Assembly (NCBI GenBank): GCA_902610585.1
Contig: CACLWE010000005.1
Span: forward strand, 42,081-106,080
DNA length: 64,000 bases
Direction: 5' to 3'
Source: an uncultured Pelagibacteraceae bacterium
GTDB lineage: Bacteria > Pseudomonadota > Alphaproteobacteria > Pelagibacterales > AG-422-B15
Shown here: one piece after another, positions 42,422-52,086 of the stretch
How the letters are laid out: each line of letters begins with the position of its first letter
Position numbering within the stretch: the first letter of the stretch is position 1
Made by a program: the position numbers and the translations under genes
The notes under the pieces: model-generated
Databases searched by the model: none
The model's input: only the letters and a program-made list of their open reading frames with translations
What the model was told of the DNA's origin: nothing

Positions 42422-44830
42422 ATGGTAGAAAATAACATTCCAGTCTTGCCATTAAGGGACATAGTTGTGTTCCCTCATATGGTGGTTCCATTGTTTGTTG
42501 GTAGAGATAAGTCAGTTAAGGCGCTAGAAAAAGTCATGGCTGGTGATAAACGCATCATGCTCATCACTCAAAAAAGTGCTTCAGTGGATGACCCAAAAAA
42601 AGATGACCTTTTTGACTTTGGAACAATTGCAAATGTATTACAGTTATTAAAGCTACCTGACGGTACAGTCAAAGTACTTGTCGAAGGACTTCAAAGAGCT
42701 TCGATCAACATATTTACTGACAATGCGGATTATCTAGTTTCCAACATTGATCTTATTGATGAGAACAATGATAGCTCAGATAAAAAATTAAGAGCATTAT
42801 CTAAATCAATAACAGATCTTTTTGATAAATATGTAAATTTAAATAAAAAAATTCCTCCTGAAGTACTTGGAACAATAAACGAAATTGATGATTTAGCTAA
42901 GTTGAGTGATACAATTGCATCACACTTATCAATTAAGTTGTCTGATAAACAAGAGATATTGGAAGCAATCGACCTTACCGAGAGGTTTGAAAAGATAATG
43001 AATTTTATTCAAGCAGAACTCGATGTTATGCAAGTTGAAAAAAAGATTAGAGGTCGTGTAAAAAATCAAATGGAGAAAACTCAAAGGGAATACTATCTAA
43101 ATGAGCAAATGAAAGCCATCCAAAAGGAGCTTGGAGAAGGCGATGATGGTAAAGATGATATTCAGGAGTATGAGGAGAAAATCGAGAGCACAAAGCTATC
43201 GAAAGAAGCAAAAGAAAAGTGCTATTCAGAAATTAAAAAGTTGAAATCAATGAGCCCAATGTCTGCTGAATCCAGTGTTATAAGAAATTATTTAGATTGG
43301 ATATTAACAATACCATGGGGTAAAAAGACAAAAGTTAAAAAAAATATCAAATTCGCAGAAAATGTTCTTAACGAAGATCACTATGGTCTAGAAAAAGTTA
43401 AAGAGAGAATACTAGAATATTTAGCTGTGCAGCAAAGAATAAAGAAAATGAAAGGTCCAATTTTATGTTTAGTTGGAGCTCCAGGCGTAGGTAAAACTTC
43501 ATTGGGCAAATCGATTGCTAGAGCTACAGGAAGAAAATTTGTAAGAATGTCACTCGGAGGAGTTAGGGATGAAGCTGAGATTAGAGGGCACAGAAGAACT
43601 TATATAGGATCTCTGCCTGGAAAGGTTCTTCAGATGATGAAGAAAGCTGGATCATCTAATCCATTATTTCTATTAGACGAAATTGATAAGTTAGGAGCTG
43701 ATTATAGAGGAGATCCTTCATCAGCTTTATTGGAAGTGCTTGATCCAGAGCAAAATAATTCGTTTAACGATCACTATCTAGAAGTTGATTATGACTTATC
43801 CGATACAATGTTTATTACAACTGCCAATACATTAAGGATGCCTCCTGCACTATTAGACAGAATGGAAATTATTAGAATTGCAGGTTATACAGAAGATGAA
43901 AAAGTAGAAATTGTAAAACAACATTTAGCACCACAGATGTTAGAGAAGCATGGTTTAAAGAATGGTGAGCTTATATTGGATGATAGTGCGATAACTGGAT
44001 TAATAAGATATTATACTAGGGAAGCAGGTGTAAGGAGTTTAGAAAGAGAACTTGCTAACATCGCTCGTAAAACAGTTAAAAAAATTGTAGCAGGTGACAT
44101 TGGATCACTAACAATAAACAAAGATAACCTGCATGAGTTTGCAGGTGTTAGAAAATTTAAATTTGGCGAAATTGATAATGACGACCAGGTTGGAATAGTT
44201 ACAGGTCTTGCTTGGACAGAAGTTGGCGGCGATATATTGCCAATTGAGTCGGTTATAATGCCTGGAAAAGGCCGCATGACTATTACTGGAAAATTAGGCG
44301 ATGTAATGAAAGAGTCTATTCAAGCCGCAAAATCATATGTTCGTTCAAGATGCATTGAGTTTGGAATAAAACCAACTATTTTTCCGATACGCGATATCCA
44401 TATTCATGTTCCAGAAGGTGCAATTCCAAAAGATGGTCCATCCGCTGGCCTAGGAATGGTTACTTCCATAGTTTCAGTGCTAACAGGTATACCTGTTAGA
44501 AAAGATATTGCTATGACAGGTGAAGTAACACTTCGTGGAAAGGCACTTGGGATTGGCGGTTTAAAAGAAAAACTATTAGCTGCTCTCAGAGCTGGAACAA
44601 AAACTGTTATAATTCCAAAGGAAAACGAAAAAGACATGGCTGATATACCAGATAATGTAAAAGATGGACTGGAACTAATATTCGTTGATAATGTTGAAGA
44701 GGTATTAAAAATAGCTTTGACAAAGCCTCTCCTGCCTATTGAGTGGGATGAGGAGGATTCACCTAAGTCTTCTGGTGATATATCTGAAGATGATGCTGAC
44801 CAAGATGTGGATAATCCAATAACACATTGA
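42422..44830 (+). CDS. lon: ATP-dependent protease Lon
   Basis: LPLRDIVVFPHMVVPLFVGR; GAPGVGKTSLGKSIARATGRKFVRMSLGGVRDEAEIRGHRRTYIGSLPG; PKDGPSAGLGM. Confidence 0.98.
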   Translation: MVENNIPVLPLRDIVVFPHMVVPLFVGRDKSVKALEKVMAGDKRIMLITQKSASVDDPKKDDLFDFGTIANVLQLLKLPDGTVKVLVEGLQRASINIFTDNADYLVSNIDLIDENNDSSDKKLRALSKSITDLFDKYVNLNKKIPPEVLGTINEIDDLAKLSDTIASHLSIKLSDKQEILEAIDLTERFEKIMNFIQAELDVMQVEKKIRGRVKNQMEKTQREYYLNEQMKAIQKELGEGDDGKDDIQEYEEKIESTKLSKEAKEKCYSEIKKLKSMSPMSAESSVIRNYLDWILTIPWGKKTKVKKNIKFAENVLNEDHYGLEKVKERILEYLAVQQRIKKMKGPILCLVGAPGVGKTSLGKSIARATGRKFVRMSLGGVRDEAEIRGHRRTYIGSLPGKVLQMMKKAGSSNPLFLLDEIDKLGADYRGDPSSALLEVLDPEQNNSFNDHYLEVDYDLSDTMFITTANTLRMPPALLDRMEIIRIAGYTEDEKVEIVKQHLAPQMLEKHGLKNGELILDDSAITGLIRYYTREAGVRSLERELANIARKTVKKIVAGDIGSLTINKDNLHEFAGVRKFKFGEIDNDDQVGIVTGLAWTEVGGDILPIESVIMPGKGRMTITGKLGDVMKESIQAAKSYVRSRCIEFGIKPTIFPIRDIHIHVPEGAIPKDGPSAGLGMVTSIVSVLTGIPVRKDIAMTGEVTLRGKALGIGGLKEKLLAALRAGTKTVIIPKENEKDMADIPDNVKDGLELIFVDNVEEVLKIALTKPLLPIEWDEEDSPKSSGDISEDDADQDVDNPITH

Positions 44831-44968
44831 TTTAATTATATTATATTAAATATAAATACCTAAATTTTAATTTTTAGCAGTTTTCTTGGGCTTTTTCTTG
44901 ACTATATATAGTAGTTCAGGTCTCATAGTTATATTACGAATCAAAAACTCCTAAACAAGGGGGGGGTT

Positions 44969-45262
44969 ATGAACAAACAAGACTTAATAGCAAAAGTAGC
45001 TGATGTTACAGGAATGCAAAAATCTGACTCAGAAAAGGCAGTAAATGCAGTTTTTGACCAAATTACTGATGTTCTTAAAGCAAGAGGAGAAGTAAGATTG
45101 GTAGGCTTTGGCACATTTAAAACATCAATTAGAAAAGCATCTCAAGGGCGAAATCCACGTACCAATGAGGTCATTCAAATCCCTCAGTCAACTAGACCTA
45201 AGTTTACTGCAGGTAAAGGTTTGAAAGAAGCTGTTAATAATGCTGGCGATGGAGGAATGTAG
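44969..45262 (+). CDS. hup: DNA-binding protein HU
   Basis: MNKQDLIAKVADVTGMQKSDSEKAVNAVFDQITDVL; LVGFGTFKTSIRKASQGRNPRTNEVIQIPQSTRPKFTAGKGLKEAVN. Confidence 0.95.
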   Translation: MNKQDLIAKVADVTGMQKSDSEKAVNAVFDQITDVLKARGEVRLVGFGTFKTSIRKASQGRNPRTNEVIQIPQSTRPKFTAGKGLKEAVNNAGDGGM

Positions 45263-45289
45263 TTCCTTAATCGCTGACTAAATTATTTA

Positions 45290-45330
45290 AAATCCGATCA
45301 CTCTTTAATAAAGCGTGGTCGGATTTTTTT
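45290..45330 (+). terminator. Rho-independent terminator after hup
   Basis: AAATCCGATCAC-tctttaataaagc-GTGGTCGGATTTTTTT: 12-bp stem with one G-U wobble and T-tract. Confidence 0.85.
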
Positions 45331-45378
45331 ATAAATATCTGTGAATATTAACTAAAATAGATATATAACAGTCTTTCC

Positions 45379-45454
45379 GGGCGATTAGCTCAGCTGGAAG
45401 AGCGTCACGTTTACACCGTGAATGTCGGGAGTTCGAACCTCTCATCGCCCACCA
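45379..45454 (+). tRNA. tRNA-Val(TAC)
   Basis: 76 nt; GGGCGAT/ATCGCCC acceptor; anticodon TAC; GTTCGAA T-loop; encoded ACCA. Confidence 0.95.
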
Positions 45455-45488
45455 TTTCTTCCCACGAGATGGAGAAAAATTAATTTGT

Positions 45489-45566
45489 GGGGGTGTAGCT
45501 CAGTCTGGTTAGAGCGCCTGCCTGTCACGCAGGAGGTCGCGGGTTCGAGTCCCGTCACTCCCGCCA
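45489..45566 (+). tRNA. tRNA-Asp(GTC)
   Basis: 78 nt; GGGGGTG/CACTCCC acceptor (one G-U); anticodon GTC; GGGTTCGAGTCCC T-arm; encoded GCCA. Confidence 0.95.
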
Positions 45567-45603
45567 CATAAATTAAATTTTTAATTTTTTAATAGTATTT
45601 TTC

Positions 45604-45622
45604 TCTTATTTTTTAAATAAGA
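45604..45622. other. Perfect inverted repeat next to a TATAAT -10-like element
   Basis: TCTTATTT-TTT-AAATAAGA followed by TATAAT (45623-45628), 36 nt before the methyltransferase ATG. Confidence 0.4.
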
Positions 45623-45663
45623 TATAATGTTAGTATTTTTAAAATAAAATATTGTCGTAAATT

Positions 45664-46458
45664 ATGAAATATTTTGATAAAAAAAATAACCGATTAGTTT
45701 GGCTTTCTGGTATTGCTGACGAAGAATTTTGGGATAATACTTGGTCTACTTTCACTGATGATTTAAAAAAATCATCAACAACTAAAGATCCCTGGGTAAT
45801 AAAAAATACATATAAATATTTATCTCCTCCTGCCTCAATACTTGAGGGTGGATGTGGAGTCGGTCATAATGTTTTTCATCTTAATAAATTGGGATACAAA
45901 GTAATTGGATTAGATTGGGCACCAGATATTGTAAGAAAATTAAAATTAATACACCCTCATCTTAGTATAGAAAAAGGCGATGTAAGAGCGCTTAATTTCG
46001 ATGATGATCAGTTTGATGGATATTGGTCATTGGGCGTAATTGAACATTTCTTTGATGGATATAACGATATAATAATGGAAATGAAAAGAGTCGTTAAAAA
46101 AAATGGTTATATTTTTTTAACAGTTCCATGTTTTTCACCTATAAGAAAACTAAAGGCAAAAATGGGATTATATAAGAAACTGGACGAAGCGACTGACGTG
46201 CAAAAAAAATTTTATCAATTTGGAATTCCCGAAAAAGAGATAATAGAAAATTTTGAAAAAAGTGGTTTTTCGCTTGTTAAAAAAAAGAAGATGCAGGGAC
46301 TCAAAGGTCTCAAAGACGAAGTATTAATTCTTCATAATATATTACAAAAACTTTATGACAGTAAATCAAGATTTTTTTATTTAGTAGGCTTAATTATTGA
46401 AATTTGTTTTAGAAACTTTACAAATCACGCAGCATTTTTCGTTTTTCAAAAAAAATAG
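45664..46458 (+). CDS. class I SAM-dependent methyltransferase
   Basis: ASILEGGCGVGHNVFHLNKLGYKVIGLDWAPDIV; FDGYWSLGVIEHFFDGYNDIIMEMKRVVKKNGYIFLTVP. Confidence 0.88.
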   Translation: MKYFDKKNNRLVWLSGIADEEFWDNTWSTFTDDLKKSSTTKDPWVIKNTYKYLSPPASILEGGCGVGHNVFHLNKLGYKVIGLDWAPDIVRKLKLIHPHLSIEKGDVRALNFDDDQFDGYWSLGVIEHFFDGYNDIIMEMKRVVKKNGYIFLTVPCFSPIRKLKAKMGLYKKLDEATDVQKKFYQFGIPEKEIIENFEKSGFSLVKKKKMQGLKGLKDEVLILHNILQKLYDSKSRFFYLVGLIIEICFRNFTNHAAFFVFQKK

Positions 46459-46569
46459 AAAATTTAAATATAAAATTTTTAATGCCCATTTAAGTAGAGA
46501 CTATCTTTCCTTGCAATATCAACTAATTGCTTGTTTGCTTTTATTTGTCTTTAAGATTATGCTTATATT

Positions 46570-46986
46570 ATGATAGAAAATTTTGAACATTTATATTTAC
46601 TCATACTTCATATTTTAATGACAGCGTTATTTGGCATTTATACTTTCAGAGCACTTTTTAAGCCTGAGGGAATGGTTAAGGAGTTTAATATGGATCAGAG
46701 TAGTGTGTATATAGTTAGAGTCCTTGGAACATTTGTGGCACCATTTTTTTTAATTGGTATTTATTTGATTTTTCGACCAAATGGGCCAGAGGGGGCATGG
46801 GTTTACTATAACTTAATCTTTATAAACTTTGTAATTCTCTCTGTTTATGATGTGGGCGTTTTTCTCAAAAAAGTTGATAATGATAAAGGCACCAAAAATT
46901 CAGTAACTGACTTGGCGGTTAATACATTTACACTTATATCGTCAATTATCTTAATTCTTGGATTGTCAAATAAAATTTATATTTGA
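46570..46986 (+). CDS. integral membrane protein of unknown function
   Basis: Four hydrophobic segments in a 138-aa ORF; no recognised family. Confidence 0.7.
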   Translation: MIENFEHLYLLILHILMTALFGIYTFRALFKPEGMVKEFNMDQSSVYIVRVLGTFVAPFFLIGIYLIFRPNGPEGAWVYYNLIFINFVILSVYDVGVFLKKVDNDKGTKNSVTDLAVNTFTLISSIILILGLSNKIYI

Positions 46987-47852
46987 TTACCTAAAATTTG
47001 ACTTCTAAGTTGAATTGACCCTTCGAGTATTCTTGTGGTAGGACGACTAAAATAGGAATCAGCATCAAATGAATACACTCTGTTTTCTTTAAATGGATTT
47101 AGGTGATTTAATCGATCGTCATGAAATAATTGTGATGAAAAAGTCAAATTTTGCTCAAGATTATAGCCACAGCAAATTAAGGCAATCGCATATGGATCTG
47201 AATCGACTATTTCATCAGCAGACAAAATTCTTGATTGGTCACCTGTTTGTCCAATTGCTGAGTTAAAGCCAGCTAATTCAATTTGTTCTGGAACCCAATG
47301 ACCGGCAGAAAAATAAGGGTCTATCCATTCTAAACAAAGAATTCGGTGATCATACTTTGTTTGACGTTTAAGTATTTCTCTTTTTTCTCGAGCTTTATCT
47401 ATGTGATTTTTTGCTGAGATTATTGAATTAAGTTTATTTCCTAGCATTATTATATCGTCGCAGATGCCATCAAAGGTTCTTCCAATTAAAGAAATTATTT
47501 TTGTCGATGAAGGCAAGGTGCATAAAGTTCCTTTTAATTCAACTTCGATTTGACCACTGGATATGGAGCAGACATCGCATATACCCTGGGTAACAATGAA
47601 GTCAGGCTTTAAATCATTTAAACGTTCAGTATTTATTTGATATAGGGAATCGTTAGTTTGAAGTGTTTCACGCACTTGAAAGTCAATATCGCTCTGAGAT
47701 CCATGAGGGTTAATTAACGAACTCGATAATTTTTCTAGTTTATTGACTTCAATTGGAAAATTACATTCATGACTGACGCCGACCAAACTAGAACCTAGAC
47801 CCAGTTCGAATATTATTTCACTAGCACTTGGAGTTAGGCTTACAATCCTCAT
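46977..47852 (-). CDS. BtuF-like helical-backbone metal/corrinoid-binding protein without an obvious signal peptide
   Basis: MRIVSLTPSASEIIFELGLGSSLVGVSHECNFP; TQGICDVCSISSGQIE. Confidence 0.8.
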   Translation of the reverse strand: MRIVSLTPSASEIIFELGLGSSLVGVSHECNFPIEVNKLEKLSSSLINPHGSQSDIDFQVRETLQTNDSLYQINTERLNDLKPDFIVTQGICDVCSISSGQIEVELKGTLCTLPSSTKIISLIGRTFDGICDDIIMLGNKLNSIISAKNHIDKAREKREILKRQTKYDHRILCLEWIDPYFSAGHWVPEQIELAGFNSAIGQTGDQSRILSADEIVDSDPYAIALICCGYNLEQNLTFSSQLFHDDRLNHLNPFKENRVYSFDADSYFSRPTTRILEGSIQLRSQILGNQI

Positions 47853-47860
47853 TCGTTAAA

Positions 47861-48169
47861 TTACTCGTGCTCACCGTCTTTGCTTCTGAAAAATTTTAAG
47901 TCATAAATTTGAGGTTTTTTTTCAGCTGTGAAAAATACGAACATTGTTATAAAAAGTGCGGCAATTAATAAAGCGTGGGCGATTGCTGTAAAACCAAACA
48001 CAAAAACACTGTCAACGATATAAAGCGAAAATACACCGCTCCACATAAATGCTAGAATTTGCATGATCATATGACGAATTTTAAGATTTGTTATATTTTT
48101 TAATGGACTCACATTTGAATCCATTATGGGTGACCAAAAACTTTTAAATATCTCTAATATTTTTTTCAC
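47861..48169 (-). CDS. small membrane protein of unknown function
   Basis: Two hydrophobic segments; spaced as part of the minus-strand operon. Confidence 0.65.
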   Translation of the reverse strand: MKKILEIFKSFWSPIMDSNVSPLKNITNLKIRHMIMQILAFMWSGVFSLYIVDSVFVFGFTAIAHALLIAALFITMFVFFTAEKKPQIYDLKFFRSKDGEHE

Positions 48170-48176
48170 TTAATTC

Positions 48177-48764
48177 CTATTGAAATAGAGTCGCCGTATC
48201 TTTCACATCCTTTAGAAATTTTTTTCTAACTTTGTCAGCAACAAAGGGTACTGCAAAGTATCTTTTGTAAAGAATGCTTTTTATACCACATATGTGAAAA
48301 ACACCCCTTTTCAAGCGTCTAATTGGCAAATTGAGAAAGAATGTAGTTATTGCCAATCGAGGGGAGCCATATGTGCAAAATATTATTGCTTTTTTGTTAC
48401 CTAGATTACCTTGAGGGTAACCATAGTTGCCAACCAGCTGTTTAAAAGTAAATGCCCATGGAGGAGCTAAAACTTTATCGATCCAACCCTCCAGGATTGC
48501 GGGCATTCTAAAATTCCATATTGGAGCAATTAATACAATTGTATCACTTTGTTCTATCCTTCTTCGATGATCCAAAACATCTGGTCCAGGATTACCTCCA
48601 GCAAATACAGGATCAAATTTTTCTTTATATAAGTCAACCATATCCACTGAATGTCCAGCTTTCTTTGCGCTTTCAATAAACGTATCTCTTATTGCGGCAT
48701 TAAAAGAGTTATCGTCGTAATGACCGTATACGATAAAAAATTTTTTAAACTGTCTTTCTCTCAT
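48177..48764 (-). CDS. flavodoxin-fold NAD(P)H dehydrogenase (quinone)-like oxidoreductase
   Basis: FFIVYGHYDDNSFNAAIRDTFIESAKKAGHSVDMVDLYKEKFDPVF; DTIVLIAPIWNFRMPAILEGWIDKVLAPPWAFTF. Confidence 0.87.
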   Translation of the reverse strand: MRERQFKKFFIVYGHYDDNSFNAAIRDTFIESAKKAGHSVDMVDLYKEKFDPVFAGGNPGPDVLDHRRRIEQSDTIVLIAPIWNFRMPAILEGWIDKVLAPPWAFTFKQLVGNYGYPQGNLGNKKAIIFCTYGSPRLAITTFFLNLPIRRLKRGVFHICGIKSILYKRYFAVPFVADKVRKKFLKDVKDTATLFQ

Positions 48765-49359
48765 TTTGTATATTCCTCACTTTTATTATGGTCTGATTCT
48801 CTAACATTTTATTGTAGAAATTTTGTATTTTTGGGTAATTTTCAAGAAAATGATCCTCCTCTAACCAAAATAGTAATGTGAACAAGTAAAAATCAGCTGC
48901 AGACAATTCATTTCCAATTACAAATTCTCCTATTTTATCTTCAATAAAATTTAAATATCGATGCAAAATATTCTGCGATTTAGTTATTAAATCCTCTGAG
49001 TTTTTATCTGAAACGTAATGATCTGGATGATAAAAAAGTAGAATAATTGGGTAAAACGATGAAGACATGAAAGCCATAATTTGATGAAATTCATTCATTT
49101 CAGTTTCTGTACTAGGTAGCAGGTGATTTTCCCTTTTAAGCAAGTGATATACAATAGCTAAGCTCTCAATTAAAAATTTTCCATCTGGTAGTTTCACCAT
49201 TGGAACTCTTCCGAGGGGATTGATTTTTAATATTTTTTCATCACTTTTAACATTTTTTTCATCAACCTCAATAAACTCATAATCAATTGAAAGCTCATGA
49301 AAAAGATACTCAATTATATCAGAACCCGTTTCTGATCTGCCATAAATTTGGTATTTCAC
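48745..49359 (-). CDS. glutathione S-transferase family protein
   Basis: INPLGRVPMVKLPDGKFLIESLAIVYHLLKR; FVIGNELSAADFYLFTLLFWL. Confidence 0.88.
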   Translation of the reverse strand: MKYQIYGRSETGSDIIEYLFHELSIDYEFIEVDEKNVKSDEKILKINPLGRVPMVKLPDGKFLIESLAIVYHLLKRENHLLPSTETEMNEFHQIMAFMSSSFYPIILLFYHPDHYVSDKNSEDLITKSQNILHRYLNFIEDKIGEFVIGNELSAADFYLFTLLFWLEEDHFLENYPKIQNFYNKMLENQTIIKVRNIQNERKTV

Positions 49360-50276
49360 TAAGGTGATCCGGCTTTGGCGTGATTGACACTAATAGAATA
49401 AATTTTTCCTGATTTTATTGCTTTGGCTGCATCCGGATCTGAAGCGTCTGCAGTACATACAAACAAAGTGTTGCCGTTTGATCCGCCCAACATGCACGCA
49501 TATGCTCTATTTGGAGTAGCAATCCTATCTGTTATTTTTCCACCTTCTTCATACCTAACCACTTCTGAGGTAGTTGGAGAAGCTATCCAGATACCCATCT
49601 TTTCATCCAAACAAATACCATCTGGGACAGGGTAAGGTATTCCTTTACCTTCTTTTGGAGTAATTTTTAAAAAACGCATAGTTTTTGTGTAGTAATAAAA
49701 TAGATTAGGCATCATATAAGCCCATACTCTCCGATTAGAAAGATCACCATCTTTATCTATATCAAATGCAGTAAGTCTTCCCGCATAGGTTTCACCAATA
49801 ATAAGTTTTTTACCATCAGGTGTAATTACAGTTCCATTTGGAAAGTCTAAATTTGAAGCAGCAATTGAGGCGTTTCCATCAGGATCGACCTTTATAAGAA
49901 TAGTTGGCTTTATATCTTTTCCGTGATGTATTGATCCAAAATTACCGACATAGGCATTACCGTTTTTGTCGACCACCATGTCATTGCACCTAAAAGTTGT
50001 AAGTTTTGACATATCTGAATGCTCAGTAAGATTGCCATCTTTAAACTTTAGTAGTTTTCTATCGAGCATAGAGACAATAATGAGATCACCATTTGGCAAC
50101 CACCCCAGGCCAGACGGTTGTTTAGGTACATCGACTATTTTTTCGACATTTCCCTCCTCATCTGCGGTCATCACAGCATGATGGTAAAAATCTGAGAACC
50201 AAAGTTTGCCATCTTTCCATCTTGGACCTTCAGAAAAGTGAAGGTTATCTGCGATTAATTTGAAATTATTATCCAT
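49359..50276 (-). CDS. SMP-30/gluconolactonase-like beta-propeller protein
   Basis: LHFSEGPRWKDGKLWFSDFYHHAV; PSGLGWLPNGDLIIVS; DFPNGTVITPDGKKLIIGETYAGRLTAFDID; PVPDGICLDEKMGIWIASP. Confidence 0.9.
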   Translation of the reverse strand: MDNNFKLIADNLHFSEGPRWKDGKLWFSDFYHHAVMTADEEGNVEKIVDVPKQPSGLGWLPNGDLIIVSMLDRKLLKFKDGNLTEHSDMSKLTTFRCNDMVVDKNGNAYVGNFGSIHHGKDIKPTILIKVDPDGNASIAASNLDFPNGTVITPDGKKLIIGETYAGRLTAFDIDKDGDLSNRRVWAYMMPNLFYYYTKTMRFLKITPKEGKGIPYPVPDGICLDEKMGIWIASPTTSEVVRYEEGGKITDRIATPNRAYACMLGGSNGNTLFVCTADASDPDAAKAIKSGKIYSISVNHAKAGSP

Positions 50277-50615
50277 ATTTCCTAATTTTATTGATTATTC
50301 TAATTCAAAACTATTATATGGCTATTTACCAGCAAATTAAGTGTATAAAGATACTCACTAAACTTTTTGAGAGTTTAATTGATGTTAAGAGTCACTGATC
50401 AAAGGTCAAATACTGTTGAAAAATTAGGAAATTTTACATTTTTTTGTATATTTTCGAATAAGTTAATTTAATTTTACTCTGTTCTTTTATAAATTTAGGT
50501 AAATTACCTTAAAAATTAATCGCTAACGGTCGGAAACACAATTTTTCCCATATTTTCTATTGTTTTCGAATGATTTGAATATATATTCTCGGTGATACTA
50601 ATACGATTCTAAAAT

Positions 50616-50981
50616 ATGGACATAGCGATAGCTGATTATTTGCCAATACTAATTTTTATGTTTGTAGCGTTAGCGATTAGCTGTCTATTTGTTTTGGCAA
50701 ATTTCTTAGTTGCAGTAAATAACCCTGATCCTGAAAAGAATTCTGCCTATGAGTGCGGATTTGAGCAGTTTGGAGACTCTAGAATGAAGTTTGATGTTCG
50801 TTTCTATTTAGTCACATTACTTTTTATTATTTTTGACTTAGAAGTCGCGTTTCTATTTCCTTGGGCTGTTACATTTGGAACCTTGGGCTTATTTGGCTTT
50901 GTTTCAATGATGGTTTTCCTAGCTATACTAACAATTGGTTTCATATACGAGTGGAAAAAAGGAGCATTGGAGTGGCAATAA
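50616..50981 (+). CDS. nuoA: NADH-quinone oxidoreductase subunit A
   Basis: [50 protein letters not shown]. Confidence 0.96.
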   Translation: MDIAIADYLPILIFMFVALAISCLFVLANFLVAVNNPDPEKNSAYECGFEQFGDSRMKFDVRFYLVTLLFIIFDLEVAFLFPWAVTFGTLGLFGFVSMMVFLAILTIGFIYEWKKGALEWQ

Positions 50982-51493
50982 ATACAAACATTGAAGAGAC
51001 AAGTCCAGAACTAGAAAGACTAAAGAAGTTGTATGCTGATAAGGGGTTTGTTGTCACCAGTATCAATAACCTTATTAACTGGGCTCGAACAGGCTCTTTG
51101 CATTGGATGACATTTGGATTAGCCTGTTGTGCTGTCGAAATGATGCATGTAGGAACACCGCGCTACGACGTTGAGCGTTTTGGCGCAGCTCCAAGAGCAT
51201 CACCAAGACATGCAGACGTCCTTATAGTGGCAGGTACGTTGACAAATAAAATGGCAGCGGCATTAAGAAAAGCTTACGATCAGATGCCAGAACCTCGATA
51301 TGTTATTTCCATGGGAAGTTGTGCGAATGGTGGAGGGTATTATCACTACTCATATTCTGTTGTTAGAGGTTGTGATCGAATAATACCTGTCGATGTTTAC
51401 GTGCCAGGGTGTCCACCTACAGCAGAAGGCTTGCTTTATGGATTATTACAGTTACAGAAAAAAATAAGAAGAGAAGGCAACATCAAAAGATAA
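50972..51493 (+). CDS. nuoB: NADH-quinone oxidoreductase subunit B (GTG start)
   Basis: [45 protein letters not shown]-track start at 50861 lies inside nuoA; GTG at 50972 fits homology. Confidence 0.96.
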   Translation: MAINTNIEETSPELERLKKLYADKGFVVTSINNLINWARTGSLHWMTFGLACCAVEMMHVGTPRYDVERFGAAPRASPRHADVLIVAGTLTNKMAAALRKAYDQMPEPRYVISMGSCANGGGYYHYSYSVVRGCDRIIPVDVYVPGCPPTAEGLLYGLLQLQKKIRREGNIKR

Positions 51494-52086
51494 TGAGCGA
51501 GCAAATTGAAATGGCGAAAGCTGCCATTGAAAAAAACTGTAAATTGAATGATATAGATGTAAATTTAGGACAGTTACAACTATCGGTTGATCCAGCGAAT
51601 TTAATACTGGTTATTGATTTTGTTAAGAATGATCCAAGCTGTGAATTTAAGCAAATTACAGATATTGCTGGAGTGGATTTTCCAGAAAATGAAAAAAGAT
51701 TTGAAGTTATTTATCATTTTTTGAGTTTTAGGTTAAATTTACGGTTAAGAGTAAAAACTCAGATAAGTGAAGTGGAGTCCTTGCCCAGCATAACATCAAT
51801 CTTTCCTGCAGCTAATTGGTTTGAGAGAGAAGCATTTGATATGTATGGAATAACTTTCACGGATCATCCTGATTTAAGAAGAATTTTAACTGATTACGGT
51901 TTTGAGGGATATCCTCTACGTAAAGATTTTCCATTAACAGGTAATGTCGAAATCAGATATGACGAAATTGATAAAAAAATAGTTCACGAGCCTGTTAAGC
52001 TGCAGCAAGATTTTAGAAATTTTGACATTCAAAGTCCCTGGGAAGGAACAAAGTATTTAGATAAGGAAGCAAAAGAAAGTGAGTAA
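51493..52086 (+). CDS. nuoC: NADH-quinone oxidoreductase subunit C
   Basis: [50 protein letters not shown] overlap with nuoB sets start at 51493. Confidence 0.95.
   Translation: MSEQIEMAKAAIEKNCKLNDIDVNLGQLQLSVDPANLILVIDFVKNDPSCEFKQITDIAGVDFPENEKRFEVIYHFLSFRLNLRLRVKTQISEVESLPSITSIFPAANWFEREAFDMYGITFTDHPDLRRILTDYGFEGYPLRKDFPLTGNVEIRYDEIDKKIVHEPVKLQQDFRNFDIQSPWEGTKYLDKEAKESE

Noticed and set aside
50318-50398. 26-aa ORF MAIYQQIKCIKILTKLFESLIDVKSH in the nuoA upstream region
   Set aside because: Too short, no clear ribosome-binding site, and a chance ORF of this size is expected in 339 bp.
45489-50615. tRNA-Asp as an attachment site with integrative element
   Set aside because: No integrase, no duplicated tRNA 3' end and no flanking direct repeat found downstream.
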